Under the pieces are notes generated by a model. It did not search any database and was not told the origin of the DNA. It worked only from the letters and a program-made list of their open reading frames with translations. Both the position numbers and the translations under genes were made by a program. From the NCBI GenBank assembly GCA_016207825.1, contig JACQZI010000010.1, positions 1 to 64,000 of the forward strand: a stretch of 64,000 bases of DNA, given 5' to 3'. Shown here one piece after another: positions 35,787 to 44,886 of the stretch (position 1 is the first letter of the stretch; each line of letters begins with the position of its first letter). This DNA is from Planctomycetota bacterium (GTDB lineage Bacteria; Planctomycetota; MHYJ01; JACQXL01; JACQZI01).

Positions 35787-36710
35787 TTATTTCCGAGCAA
35801 AGGCTATTAGCTTGTCTGCCACCGCGCCGCCGACCCGATTCTGGCCTTCCGCTGAAGAAGCACCCAAATGCGGAGTCAATATCACCTTTTCTCCCAGAGT
35901 CAGGAGCGGATTATCCGGCAGAATAGGTTCCTTCTCATATACATCAATACAAGCGCCGGCAATCGTCCCGGCTTTTATGGCATCGGCCAGGTCTTTTTCG
36001 CTCACCACTCCCCCGCGGGCGCAGTTAACGATAACCGCGTTCTTTTTCATCTTAGCGAACGCCGCCGTGTTAATCATGTTCTTGGTCTCGTTCGTCTTGG
36101 GTATATGCATACTGATAAAATCTGAATTCTTCAGGACTTCATCCAGGGAAACCATCTTGATGCCTACCTTGGTAAAGCGCGGGTCATCGGCCTTGACATA
36201 CGGGTCGTAGGCAACGACAGACATCCCCAATGCAATCGCCCTTGTGGCAACTTCATAGCCAATCCTGCCGATGCCGACCAGGCCGAGGGTTTTCTTATAG
36301 AGCTCGGTGCCTTCCAAACGCTTCTTTTCCCATTTGCCTGCTTTCATGGTCGCGTCCGCTACGCAAATCTTGCGGCTGAATGCAAACATCAAGCCGATGG
36401 TCAGCTCAGCCACGGAAATGGAGCTGGCTTCCGGCGTATTATCGGCAACGACATTAGCCTTTTTAGCGGCTTCTTTATCAATATTATCCATCCCGACTCC
36501 GCCGCGCACAACTATCTTCAGTTTCTTGCCTTTCTCAAAGACTTCCTTGGTGACCTTGGTGGCCGAGCGCACGACCAACGCCTCGTAATTTTCCACTATT
36601 TTCAAGAGCTCCTCCGGTTTTATCCCGCCCTTGTCATCCACTATAAGTCCGGCTTTCCTCATCTGCTCCACGGCTTCCTTGTCTATGGAGTCGCATATCA
36701 GGACCTTCAT
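35787..36710 (-). CDS. serA: D-3-phosphoglycerate dehydrogenase, short form
   Basis: NAD-dependent 2-hydroxyacid dehydrogenase of 307 residues that starts serine synthesis. The start at 36710 (MKVLICDS) has a strong ribosome binding site (AAAAGGAG); a longer frame from 36752 adds 14 unlikely residues. The Rossmann motif GLVGIGRIGYEVA is near residue 143, VRGGVGMDNID near 71, the catalytic arginine in NCARGGVV near 229, glutamate near 258 and the histidine in LTPHLGAS near 281. No C-terminal ACT domain is present, so serine feedback through ACT is not expected. Confidence 0.9.
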   Translation of the reverse strand: MKVLICDSIDKEAVEQMRKAGLIVDDKGGIKPEELLKIVENYEALVVRSATKVTKEVFEKGKKLKIVVRGGVGMDNIDKEAAKKANVVADNTPEASSISVAELTIGLMFAFSRKICVADATMKAGKWEKKRLEGTELYKKTLGLVGIGRIGYEVATRAIALGMSVVAYDPYVKADDPRFTKVGIKMVSLDEVLKNSDFISMHIPKTNETKNMINTAAFAKMKKNAVIVNCARGGVVSEKDLADAIKAGTIAGACIDVYEKEPILPDNPLLTLGEKVILTPHLGASSAEGQNRVGGAVADKLIAFARK

Positions 36711-36731
36711 ACCTTTTTCTCCTTTTCTTTT

Positions 36732-36776
36732 GCCACAAAGACACGAAGACACTAAGAAATTTTTTGTGCCTTATGG
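36732..36776. repeat. Flanking repeat of the GxxExxY cassette (left)
   Basis: GCCACAAAGACACGAAGACA followed by CTAAG..., a copy of the repeat type found at 37191-37225 and, inverted, at 37250-37280. Confidence 0.7.
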
Positions 36777-36783
36777 TAAATAT

Positions 36784-37180
36784 TTAAAGTATTATTCTTT
36801 TAATACCATCCTTGATAACAGGGACATTAAAATTTATCAAAAAGCCTAACCGCTTATTCATTAATTTTAAATGGCTTAATATTTGGGCTTCCCATACCGG
36901 ATTCGGCTCATCTATAGCTTTGAGCTCACAGATTACTAAATCTTCAATTAATACATCCATCTAATCGCAAGCCCTCATCAAACGTTATGCCATCATAAAT
37001 AATTGGAATATCAACCTGTCTTTTATACGATAAATCCCTTTTAGAAAGCTCTCGGCAAAAGCATACCTCATAAACCTTTTCCAATAAACCAGGACCAAAC
37101 GCCTTATGGATTACATAGGCAGAATCAACGACTTTTTTACCTATCTCTTCTTCTTTATCCGATAAAGGCCTAAAGTTCAT
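36784..37180 (-). pseudogene. GxxExxY-family protein, frameshifted
   Basis: The N-terminal 78 residues (36944-37180) match the GxxExxY family: IGKKVVDSAYVIHKAFGPGLLEKVYEVCF contains the name-giving G-x2-E-x2-Y (given here in part), followed by ITFDEGLRLD. The frame then stops. The rest (VLIEDLVICELKAIDEPNPV, then LGFLINFNVPVIKDGIKRII) continues in another frame to 36784. The cause is a doubled GATG (TTA-GATG-GATG-TATTA near 36955); removing four bases restores the frame. Family function is unclear, and the gene is probably inactive. Repeats of one type flank it on both sides, as is typical for this cassette. Confidence 0.8.
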
Positions 37181-37190
37181 ATCGTATTGC

Positions 37191-37280
37191 TCCTGCCACT
37201 AAGACACAAAGACACTAAGGATTCTTTATTCCTAAACCATAAAACACCAGGTTTCTTTGTGCCTTAGTGTCTTCGTGGCA
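37191..37280. repeat. Flanking inverted repeats of the GxxExxY cassette (right)
   Basis: GCCACTAAGACACAAAGACA then CTAAGG (from about 37194) and its inverted relative TTTGTGCCTTAGTGTCTTCG then TGGCA (to 37280) surround a short AT-rich loop region. A palindromic GC stretch (CGCC-ctatt-GGGCG) lies nearby at about 37336. Confidence 0.75.
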
Positions 37281-37361
37281 ATATTTAGCCTCTTATCGTC
37301 CTCGGCAAGAGCATCTGCCGCCTTTGGCGAGCCTCGCCCTATTGGGCGGGATGCTCTTATT

Positions 37362-39098
37362 CTATCCGCGAATACTTCTCGGTAAAATCATTTGATGTTG
37401 CGGACAGAAACTCTTCGGATTCTGGTAACACGCATTGGCAAAAACCACAAAATAATCACGTAACCCGGCGAACGGAACCACCTCATCCACATAACCGCGC
37501 TGGGCGCAATAGACAGGGCGGGATTTATCGTAATATTCCTTTGCCAGCTCATTCATCTGTGCGATTACCGGTTCCAATGGTTTCCCGGCATCCTTTTCCT
37601 TGACCAGACGGCGCGAGAACGAAGCCACCGACGCGGTTTCACCGTGCATTACATATATTTCCGTGGTCGGAACTCCGAGCGTAAAGGCGTTATTGCCGGT
37701 TGCCTGCGGACCGCCCATGATATAATGCGCCGCTGCAGTCCCTTTACGAAGTATTACCGTTGCCATGGGCAAATCAGATTGCTGTATGGAATATATTAAC
37801 GCCTGCCCTAATCCTAAAAGCTCAGCCTTTTCCGCGATGTCGCCGACATCTATTCCGGAGGTATCCTGTATCCAAATCATCGGAATCCTGTCCCTGCCGC
37901 AGGCGGTCACGAGTTCATTCATCTTTATTAAACCTTCGCGGTATAATTTGCCGCCGATACCGGGATAAGGCGCGTATTTGGGATATCCCTTGGGAAGAAT
38001 CCCCTGACGGTTTGCCACCACGCCAACCAGGAATCCGTCCAGTTTTGCCATGCCGCAATAGACTTCCGGTCCGTAACCGGGCTTGTATTCGGTGTGTTCG
38101 CTGTTATCAAATATCCGCGCCATCACCTGTTCGACATCATAGGCGCGTTTCTGGTTAAAGGGAACAAGATAATCAATTTCCTTCGGCGCGTAAAGAGGCG
38201 GCTTTGGCTGGGCGACTCTGAAGAAATTAGTGTCGTAGGTTGGCATCATCTTAACGCAATCCCTGAGCGCCTTAATAACTTCTTCTTCGGTATCATAAAC
38301 ATTCTTAAAGAATCCGGTATGGCTATAATGCGTAGCCGCTCCGCCCGGTGGAGTCGACTTAAACTTTCGGGTTGCTTCGATAATCTGCTCGGCGCCTGCC
38401 AGGTCAAATCCGCCTTTCGGCGCCATACCGCTCACTATCCCAGCACCACCCACCGCGATATTGGCGTTCTTATGGGCAAATATCATTGCCGGGGAAATCC
38501 CGTGATAGCCGCCGCCTGCCGGATTGGTCCCGAAAACCGCGACCAGAACCGGAATCCCTTTTTGTGCCAGTTCAGCGTGCCTGAAGAACGGCCTGCCGTG
38601 ACCGCGCCTGCCTGCATAAACCTCTTCCTGCTCGGTCAGCTTAACTCCGCTGCAATTCAGCACCCAAACCAGCGGTATATGAAGCCGCTCGGCGATATCC
38701 TGCGCGCGGAAGATATTTTCCGCCTGCCCGGGAATCCAGGCGCCGGCAAGGACTTTATTATCGGATGCGATAATGGAGGCATACCTGCCTTCGATTTTTC
38801 CGATGCCGTTGACCACTCCGGTAGTGCCTTCTTCATTGGTGACCGGGTTGTAGAGGGTATTAAGCGGGAGGAATGTGCCTTTATCCACCAGCAATTCTAT
38901 TCTTTCGTAAACGGTCTTTTCGCCGCGTTTATGAAGTGTTTCGGCGGGAATGCCGGCATTCCTGACTTTTTCTATTGCCTGGGCTAATTTCACCTCTTCG
39001 GCTTTAACCGAATCGGCATTTTCCTGTAGCTGTTTAATCTGGAAATCTTCAAGTTTCTTCCCGAAGGTAGATGGCATCTTTTCAAAGTATTGCTTCAT
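37362..39098 (-). CDS. gcdA: Glutaconyl-CoA decarboxylase alpha subunit (carboxyltransferase)
   Basis: A 578-residue biotin-dependent carboxyltransferase. Length and sequence follow the GcdA pattern of glutamate fermenters more than the shorter MmdA/PccB type: VWVLNCSGVKLTEQEEVYAG near residue 142, RRGHGRPFFRHAEL near 163, FGTNPAGGGYHGISP near 188, GIGGKLYREGLIKMNE near 380, WIQDTSGIDVGD near 407 and RKGTAAAHYIMGGPQATG near 450. It transfers CO2 from glutaconyl-CoA to biotin. It stands alone; the beta, small and biotin subunits are encoded at 23.7-25.3 kb. Methylcrotonyl- or methylmalonyl-CoA specificity is a less likely alternative. Confidence 0.9.
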   Translation of the reverse strand: MKQYFEKMPSTFGKKLEDFQIKQLQENADSVKAEEVKLAQAIEKVRNAGIPAETLHKRGEKTVYERIELLVDKGTFLPLNTLYNPVTNEEGTTGVVNGIGKIEGRYASIIASDNKVLAGAWIPGQAENIFRAQDIAERLHIPLVWVLNCSGVKLTEQEEVYAGRRGHGRPFFRHAELAQKGIPVLVAVFGTNPAGGGYHGISPAMIFAHKNANIAVGGAGIVSGMAPKGGFDLAGAEQIIEATRKFKSTPPGGAATHYSHTGFFKNVYDTEEEVIKALRDCVKMMPTYDTNFFRVAQPKPPLYAPKEIDYLVPFNQKRAYDVEQVMARIFDNSEHTEYKPGYGPEVYCGMAKLDGFLVGVVANRQGILPKGYPKYAPYPGIGGKLYREGLIKMNELVTACGRDRIPMIWIQDTSGIDVGDIAEKAELLGLGQALIYSIQQSDLPMATVILRKGTAAAHYIMGGPQATGNNAFTLGVPTTEIYVMHGETASVASFSRRLVKEKDAGKPLEPVIAQMNELAKEYYDKSRPVYCAQRGYVDEVVPFAGLRDYFVVFANACYQNPKSFCPQHQMILPRSIRG

Positions 39099-39276
39099 CG
39101 CTGTTCTCCTATTCTAATATGAAATCATTTTCGTGCTTTCGTATCCAGTTTTCGCGTTTCCGTGTTACCTTAAATTACGTAACCATAACAAACTACAAAA
39201 GAATAATCAAGAAAATCACGTCCCGCAAAGCCGTAAACAAACACCTTATATAACGATATTCTTTATCAATAAAACT

Positions 39277-39305
39277 TTGACAAACCGCAGGATATCGTTT
39301 ATACT
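39277..39305 (+). promoter_or_regulatory. Strong sigma-70-type promoter for the porin-like gene
   Basis: TTGACA (39277-39282), 17-base spacer, TATACT (39300-39305), followed by a ribosome binding site (AAGGGG) and the ATG at 39351. Confidence 0.8.
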
Positions 39306-39350
39306 CACGCACAATTGATTTTTATTGCTTAATCAAAGAAGGGGTGTGTT

Positions 39351-40526
39351 ATGAAAAGAATACTTGGACTAATAGCTATTGGATGCCTTTTGGGAATTGC
39401 CGCGCTTTCTGTTATTGCCGATGACACCGTAAAACCGGATATAGATTTTAAAGGCTCGCGATTTTCAGCGGGATATCTTGATTCCGGCGCCAACGGCTCA
39501 TATCCGGACGGCTCTTTCCAGATGCCTGATGTTAAACTGCGCTTTAATTGGCGCATGACACCTGATGTATCCATATCGACACGCATGAACCTGAATAACG
39601 CCACTTTCAATAATCCACTTGACGTCTTTTGCCTGGACTATAAAAACCTGCTCCCCCTGGCAATACCATCAATGAAAGACAGTGCGTTTAATCCTATCCT
39701 CAGAATCGGTAGGTTTAAAGTTGACTTCGGGGAAGAACAATTAGCCAATGACCCTATAGACGGCGTATTGGTTTCAAATTCCGCGGCCAATGTCGCCGGA
39801 TATGATGAAGGAATCCAGTTTTTCCAGAACCTGCCGAAAGAAACACTCGGCATCCCGGCAAAATGGGCATTCAGCATCACCAACGGGAATAACGGCGCCA
39901 GCGCGGATAACGAACAAGCCAAAGCAATCGCCTTTAAAGTAGGCGTTAATCCCATCCCGGAATTTTATGTTTCCGGAAGTTATTATAATTCAGGGAATGT
40001 AGGGAAACAAAGCGCGGAAATTTCTTATGCCGGATTGCTGACCCCCACCGCTAATGCCACCGAATGGACCCGTACCATAACGGAAATAGACCTGCGTTAC
40101 GACTTCCAGCCGGGCAAGGAAAACCGTTTGAACCCGGGTCCGCCTGCATGGTCGGATAGCAAGGCTTATGTCCGCGCGGCTTACGGGCAATTCAAGGACA
40201 GCGGAAAAGATAAGCTCCCGGCTGTGGTCAAAATAACTCCACTTGAAGGGACTTATTACTTTTTAGAAGGCTGCTATAATGCAACGGCAAAACTCTATAT
40301 CGCTGCTCGTTACAGCTGGGTAGGCTTTGATAAAAGCACCACCTTCGCTTCTTTAAACAGCGTTAACGCCAATGACTATACCAGGATATCAGCCGGGGTT
40401 GGCTACAGATTAACGGATAATACGCATGTTAAAATCGAGTCTATGACCAATACCGAGGATATCCCAACCGGCGCTACCAAGGCGGAAAACGACCAGATTG
40501 CGCTGTTATTTACGACTCTGTTTTAG
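39351..40526 (+). CDS. Porin-like outer membrane protein
   Basis: A 391-residue protein with a signal peptide (MKRILGLIAIGCLLGIAALS, cleavage near VIA-DD). The mature part is rich in alternating polar/hydrophobic strands and aromatic girdle residues (FEVFYVSGSYYNSG-like FYVSGSYYNSG, AYVRAAYGQF, LYIAARYSWVGF, HVKIESMT) and ends in a terminal phenylalanine (LLFTTLF), the usual signal for outer-membrane assembly. It resembles phosphate-selective or general porins. It has its own consensus promoter. Substrate unknown. Confidence 0.78.
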   Translation: MKRILGLIAIGCLLGIAALSVIADDTVKPDIDFKGSRFSAGYLDSGANGSYPDGSFQMPDVKLRFNWRMTPDVSISTRMNLNNATFNNPLDVFCLDYKNLLPLAIPSMKDSAFNPILRIGRFKVDFGEEQLANDPIDGVLVSNSAANVAGYDEGIQFFQNLPKETLGIPAKWAFSITNGNNGASADNEQAKAIAFKVGVNPIPEFYVSGSYYNSGNVGKQSAEISYAGLLTPTANATEWTRTITEIDLRYDFQPGKENRLNPGPPAWSDSKAYVRAAYGQFKDSGKDKLPAVVKITPLEGTYYFLEGCYNATAKLYIAARYSWVGFDKSTTFASLNSVNANDYTRISAGVGYRLTDNTHVKIESMTNTEDIPTGATKAENDQIALLFTTLF

Positions 40527-40545
40527 ATGCCGCGGAAGGTTTGTG

Positions 40546-41652
40546 TCAATCGGCTTGGCTTACGGTAGCAACTTTGTCAGCACGTAATCTCCTTTTCAGT
40601 GCTTCTTTCTTATAGTATTTGATGAACGGTTCCTCGGCTGAGAGCGAACCGTAACAAACCTGTGCCGAAGCCTTACAGCCGCCCAAGCATGTCTTTACCA
40701 TAGCGCAGTCTTGGCAGAATTCCGGTATCGGTTCGGTAAACTCACTTATCTTATCAGGCTTGCTGATTGATGTAAAAGAATCTTTCAATATATTCCCTAG
40801 AATCATCGGGGTATGGTTGCACGGGCGGATATTGCCCATCGGGTCAACCGTATAATAGGAGCGTTTTGTCCCCGCTGCGCAATAGCCGAAATGCACTTTC
40901 TTGAAACGGCTGGTATCTATTACGCACGGCTGAACCGGAATAGAACAGGAAATACTGATTTTATATTTCTCCATCGCCTCTTCGGTAACTTCTAATGCCC
41001 TGATAACCTGTTCCGGCGTTGGTAATAATTCCTCAATATGGCGGACGCCTTCTCCGCCAACATTAAACCTGTTAAACATTATGCCGTCAACTCCCAGGGC
41101 AATCGCCAACTCTATCATTTCGCTAAAACCATCAATATTCTTCTTTGTCCCGACAAACACCGCCACGACCAACCCGTTATGGAGTTTAATATTCGCAATG
41201 GATTCTGTAACCTTGTCAAATGCGCCTTTGTTACGGGATAAAGCATCGTGTATAGCGCGGTCGGCGCTCAATATGGGAAGTTCAAAGAGTCCCACTCCCC
41301 GCTTGATAAAATCCTTGGCAACATCTTCTGTAATCAGCGTTCCGTTAGAAATAATCGTTACGGAAACACCCTGCTCTTTAGTGAATGAAACCAAATCAGC
41401 CAAATCTTTGCGTAAGAAAGGCTCTCCGCCGGTAAAGGTGAATTGCTTGCACTTGGTTTCCTTAATGATCTTGGCAATAAGGCGCTTGGTTTCTCCGGTA
41501 TCCAGCTCGCCTTTGGGATAATGAGTATCAGTCACCTTCCAAGCGTTATAGCAAAATAGGCAATCGTTATTACAGGGTTGGGTAACTTCAAAGATGATTG
41601 AATCCTGCCGGTTTATCAGGAATTTGTCCTTTAGCTTATCTATCAATCCCAT
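40546..41652 (-). CDS. Radical SAM protein with SPASM-type C-terminus
   Basis: Radical SAM enzyme of about 368 residues. The cluster motif CNNDCLFC (C-x3-C-x2-C) is near residue 25, and the SAM-binding FTGGEPFL near 88. The C-terminal SPASM-like cysteines are in FGYCAAGTKRS, IRPCNHTP, CQDCAMVKTCLGGC and CYGS, which would hold auxiliary iron-sulfur clusters. The ATG at 41652 (MGLIDKLKDKF) is preferred to a GTG at 41679. SPASM enzymes modify peptides or act as maturases; no obvious peptide partner is adjacent, and coenzyme-related or peptide-modifying roles are both possible. Confidence 0.82.
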   Translation of the reverse strand: MGLIDKLKDKFLINRQDSIIFEVTQPCNNDCLFCYNAWKVTDTHYPKGELDTGETKRLIAKIIKETKCKQFTFTGGEPFLRKDLADLVSFTKEQGVSVTIISNGTLITEDVAKDFIKRGVGLFELPILSADRAIHDALSRNKGAFDKVTESIANIKLHNGLVVAVFVGTKKNIDGFSEMIELAIALGVDGIMFNRFNVGGEGVRHIEELLPTPEQVIRALEVTEEAMEKYKISISCSIPVQPCVIDTSRFKKVHFGYCAAGTKRSYYTVDPMGNIRPCNHTPMILGNILKDSFTSISKPDKISEFTEPIPEFCQDCAMVKTCLGGCKASAQVCYGSLSAEEPFIKYYKKEALKRRLRADKVATVSQAD

Positions 41653-41663
41653 AAAATTAGCCG

Positions 41664-41716
41664 CCGAGTCACAGAGCACACAGAGAAAATATATTTTAAT
41701 CTGTGTAATCTGTGGC
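41664..41716. repeat. Interspersed inverted repeat
   Basis: GTCACAGAGCACACAGAG and CTGTGTAATCTGTGGC lie on either side of an AT-rich core. Imperfect inverted arms of this kind recur between genes in many environmental genomes. Confidence 0.5.
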
Positions 41717-41718
41717 TA

Positions 41719-43182
41719 TTATTCCAATTCTTCAAGTATTTTCTTTGCACGCATCTTTATTTCCGGCTGGTCGGTTTTCTCCAGTGCTTCTTTAAGAGCC
41801 GGCACAATCGGGTCGCCTATTTCAGTCAACGCGGCTTGAGCGGATTCGCGCACCTGCCAGTCATCCGCACCCAAATCCTTGATTAACCGGTTTATCTTCT
41901 CCTTCAGCTTCGGCTCTACATCTTCCCAGCGGACATCTACAGGCAAATATAATTCCCGCAAGAGACGGAAAACAAGAACGGTATTAGCATGATCCAAATC
42001 ATCGGCTAAATAATCACCTCTTTCAGCTTCAGGGTCTTCTTTATCTATCTCATGGCGGTCAATAGTTTGTTTCACCTTATCATAAACCTCTTTAGTGATT
42101 TTCCCTTCTTTCTGCATCCATTCTAACAGGTTCATTTGCGTTTCATAATCGCTGTTCTTGCGAGGTGGCAACCCCTTTCGATCATAACACATTAACATTA
42201 CATCGCTATTTGCGGAGTACGACAAGTGCAACGCAACACTAGTCGCGATTTGTGCCATGTGAACCAATGCAAGCCGGGTGGGTTCCTCTTTCAAAGCATT
42301 AATCTTTTCGGTAATAGATTGCAACTGTTTTTCCAGTTTCTGCTCGACCTCACCGGCTACTTCCAATTCAGCCGGCATATATTTAACCATTTCTTTAAAT
42401 AGCTTCCTCAAATCGCGCCACTCTCTGGTCTTTTTCACATCGGCAACACGCTTGTCAACCAGTGCGGACAATTCATCAACAACCTGAATTTCACAGAGTT
42501 CCACGATAAAATCAACCACCTCTCTTTTTTCCTCAAGTGAAAGTTTTTCCAGAAGCGGCTTATCGGTAATCCATTCACTTATGCCTTCGTAGTAATTCCT
42601 GACAGCGGTTTTTGACTTGTCGATAACATCCTGATTAATCTTACCTTCCTTATACATTTTCCCCAAAAGCACATATTGGTTTTCCAAATCCGCCATCGTT
42701 TTTATGTACTTATTGGAAGGAGAAACCTCATAACAAGTTGTCATTAATTTTTCATGACTGATATATTCTGTCCTGGCATTAAAGACAAGCCTGATGGTTG
42801 TTTTTACAGCATCTGTAAACCTTTTACCCTTTAATATTCTTTGCACTAACTGGTTAGAGTCTTTGCAGAGTTTATCGAATTCATCTTTGTTATTTGTCCG
42901 ACCGATGCCATCCCATATTTTCTGGAGTTTCACAAACGAATCTTCTTGCTTATTGCCAACTTGTTCACTGCTAATTGCTCCTTGTTCATTTGCAGCATCT
43001 TTGGATTGTCCGTAAACGGATGCTGAAAGAAACGCCAGGACAATCGCCACGCTTATCCAAAAATCCCTCGCCCATCTGCCTTGTAATTTAGAATATCTGA
43101 TTACCCGATAACCTAACACAAACAACGCCAATCCGGCAATACACGCTCCGATTATTAATACAACATCACCAATTCGTTCCAT
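41719..43182 (-). CDS. Membrane-anchored protein with C-terminal HEAT-like module
   Basis: About 487 residues from the ATG at 43182, chosen for its ideal ribosome binding site (GAGGAGGTGATT). Two N-terminal membrane helices (VVLIIGACIAGLALFVLGY and DFWISVAIVLAFLSASVYG) are followed by a long helical region with no recognised domain. The last 55 residues hold the HEAT-like module (LGADDWQVRESAQAALTEIG, then PEIKMRAKKILEELE), shared with three other proteins in the window. Its function is unknown. Confidence 0.7.
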   Translation of the reverse strand: MERIGDVVLIIGACIAGLALFVLGYRVIRYSKLQGRWARDFWISVAIVLAFLSASVYGQSKDAANEQGAISSEQVGNKQEDSFVKLQKIWDGIGRTNNKDEFDKLCKDSNQLVQRILKGKRFTDAVKTTIRLVFNARTEYISHEKLMTTCYEVSPSNKYIKTMADLENQYVLLGKMYKEGKINQDVIDKSKTAVRNYYEGISEWITDKPLLEKLSLEEKREVVDFIVELCEIQVVDELSALVDKRVADVKKTREWRDLRKLFKEMVKYMPAELEVAGEVEQKLEKQLQSITEKINALKEEPTRLALVHMAQIATSVALHLSYSANSDVMLMCYDRKGLPPRKNSDYETQMNLLEWMQKEGKITKEVYDKVKQTIDRHEIDKEDPEAERGDYLADDLDHANTVLVFRLLRELYLPVDVRWEDVEPKLKEKINRLIKDLGADDWQVRESAQAALTEIGDPIVPALKEALEKTDQPEIKMRAKKILEELE

Positions 43183-43339
43183 AATCACCTCCTCTTCACC
43201 CAAGGCCAATAAGTTTATCTATTGGCAAGGAAAACCTTTATTATCTTATCACCTTATCAACCTATTAGCTGCGTCCTGTATTGTTAGGCTTGTCCAGGCT
43301 CAAAATATGCTGAAAAATCTGGTAATTTTAAAGAAATAA

Positions 43340-44683
43340 TTATTCTTCCTCTACCGGCTCGCTCTCATTCTCAATCTCATTTTCATCTTCATCATTCTGG
43401 TGTTTCTTCATTGACTCGGCCATTTCCGCCAGCCCCTTTTCCGCTTCATCCTTGGAAATCATATTAACCTTCATATCATCCTCTTGGACCGAAAACGCGA
43501 CAAACTGACGTTTTGCGTTAATCCATACATATCCGGGATCATCGCGTTCAGTCGGTGACATGCTGAATTTATACGCCTTGATTTTATCCTTGCCGACTGT
43601 AATTTCATCCTCTCCCTCACAGACAACTTTAAATCTCATCGTCCAATCATGCGCTTCGAATCCGAGCAGTGTCGGCGTAATGGATGCACCTTTAACCATC
43701 GGCATTGTGGTTATGTAGCGCACCAAACTGCTGAAGGAAACCATATCAGCAGGGATATCAACAGATTCGGATTCCTCGCCTTCGGAAATAATCTTCACTT
43801 TTCCGTTTTCAAACTTATATTCGATTGACATATTTTCTCTTTCAGATTTCATTTCCATCTTCGCATAAAGCAAGGATAAATTTTTATCTTTACGGCAGAT
43901 TGTGATATTCGTGATAACCATCATCTTTCCCCCCTCCGCCATGGAGATAACATCTTCCATCCTTATCGCGTCTTCCCCCTTATATTTATCTTCTTTGGTA
44001 ATCGCTTTGATAAAGCCTTTCATCTCACGCTCTCCGGTAAAGCCATACCACAATTCCTTTCCGTCTTTGCCGGACCAATTCTTAACCACATCCCGTACGG
44101 CAAGCGTCCCTTCTATCTCCGTAATAATCTTCTTGGCGCGCATTTTGGTCTCAGGTTCTTTCGCATTCTCCATCGCCTTGCGCACCGGCTCAAGAGCCGG
44201 TTCTCCGATTCTAATCAATTCCGCGGTAGCGGATTCCCTTTCCTCAAAATCATCGGCATTTAATTTCTCAATAAGCCCTTTAACCTGCTTCTCAACCTCT
44301 TCATTATTAACCGTTTCCCCTTTATCAACCACTATAACTTTGACTTTGGCGTCAAAAAGATCCGGTTTAAACCCGCTGCCGGTAAACTCAATGACTGCTT
44401 CGCCCACGGTAATGGCTTTAAACTCATCAAAGCGTGTAACACCTTCATTTTCCCATGTCTTTGTATGTTCAATCGCCCTACCGGAAACAGAAAACTCTCC
44501 CACCTGCCCTGATTTCGTAATCGGAGAACGGATGACAAAAGTTTCTCCTTTGTTTACGGTAATTTCCAAACCTTCTTTCAGCCTGAATTCTTTACCTGAA
44601 TCTTTATCCTGTGCATATGCGAGAATCCCGCATATCAAAAGTGACATAATCATCAAAACCGCTGTTTTCCTATTCATATTCAT
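43340..44683 (-). CDS. Secreted protein with HEAT-like module
   Basis: A 447-residue secreted protein with a signal peptide (MNRKTAVLMIMSLLICGILA, from residue 3). A beta domain (about 30-120) has the form of protease-inhibitor-like or Ig-like folds (VNKGETFVIRS, AITVGEAVIEFTGSGF). Then comes the HEAT-like module at about 130-190 (LNADDFEERESATAELIRIG, ETKMRAKKIITEIE) and a larger beta-rich region. The C-terminus is very acidic. A good ribosome binding site (AAAGGAG) precedes it. It is probably expressed together with the related gene downstream at 41719. Confidence 0.7.
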   Translation of the reverse strand: MNMNRKTAVLMIMSLLICGILAYAQDKDSGKEFRLKEGLEITVNKGETFVIRSPITKSGQVGEFSVSGRAIEHTKTWENEGVTRFDEFKAITVGEAVIEFTGSGFKPDLFDAKVKVIVVDKGETVNNEEVEKQVKGLIEKLNADDFEERESATAELIRIGEPALEPVRKAMENAKEPETKMRAKKIITEIEGTLAVRDVVKNWSGKDGKELWYGFTGEREMKGFIKAITKEDKYKGEDAIRMEDVISMAEGGKMMVITNITICRKDKNLSLLYAKMEMKSERENMSIEYKFENGKVKIISEGEESESVDIPADMVSFSSLVRYITTMPMVKGASITPTLLGFEAHDWTMRFKVVCEGEDEITVGKDKIKAYKFSMSPTERDDPGYVWINAKRQFVAFSVQEDDMKVNMISKDEAEKGLAEMAESMKKHQNDEDENEIENESEPVEEE

Positions 44684-44708
44684 TCTCCTTTAAAATATAT
44701 TTTTATAT

Positions 44709-44805
44709 TGGCGGAGGCGTGTAGGAATCGAACCTACCTGTCCCGCTTTTGGCAAGACACGCTGGCTTTGAAGGCCAGGAGAGCCACCAGACCCCATTCA
44801 CCTCC
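44709..44805 (-). tRNA. selC: tRNA-Sec (anticodon TCA)
   Basis: A 97-base tRNA including encoded CCA (44709-44711). The acceptor GGAGGTGA pairs along eight positions (one A-A) with ACGCCTCC. The anticodon stem CTGGC/GCCAG surrounds TTCAA, giving TCA. The variable arm is very long (GTGTCTTGCCAAAAGC plus GGGAC) and the T-arm GTAGG-TTCGATT-CCTAC is standard. It is adjacent to selB, which confirms the identity. Confidence 0.95.
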
Positions 44806-44812
44806 ATAAAGC

Positions 44813-44886
44813 AAGTTAAAAGTTACAGGTTTCATGTTACAGGTTTTCTAACGCTAAACTTATAACTTGCAACTTGTAACTCGAAA
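44813..44886. repeat. TTACAGG-type repeat cluster between tRNA-Sec and selB
   Basis: Several copies of AAGTTACAGGTT- and AACTTGTAACT-like motifs in both orientations. The same repeat type flanks the four-helix-bundle gene at 51.5 kb and occurs near 8800. No gene lies inside this copy. Confidence 0.7.

Noticed and set aside
38094-38987. Plus-strand open frame of 297 codons
   Set aside because: It lies antisense to gcdA, whose product matches a known family over its whole length; the plus-strand peptide is His/Cys/Arg rich with no family pattern and no ribosome binding site.
43902-44693. Plus-strand open frame of 263 codons
   Set aside because: Antisense to the secreted HEAT-module protein, which has a signal peptide and ribosome binding site; the plus frame has neither and is low in complexity (Ser/Ile/Thr).
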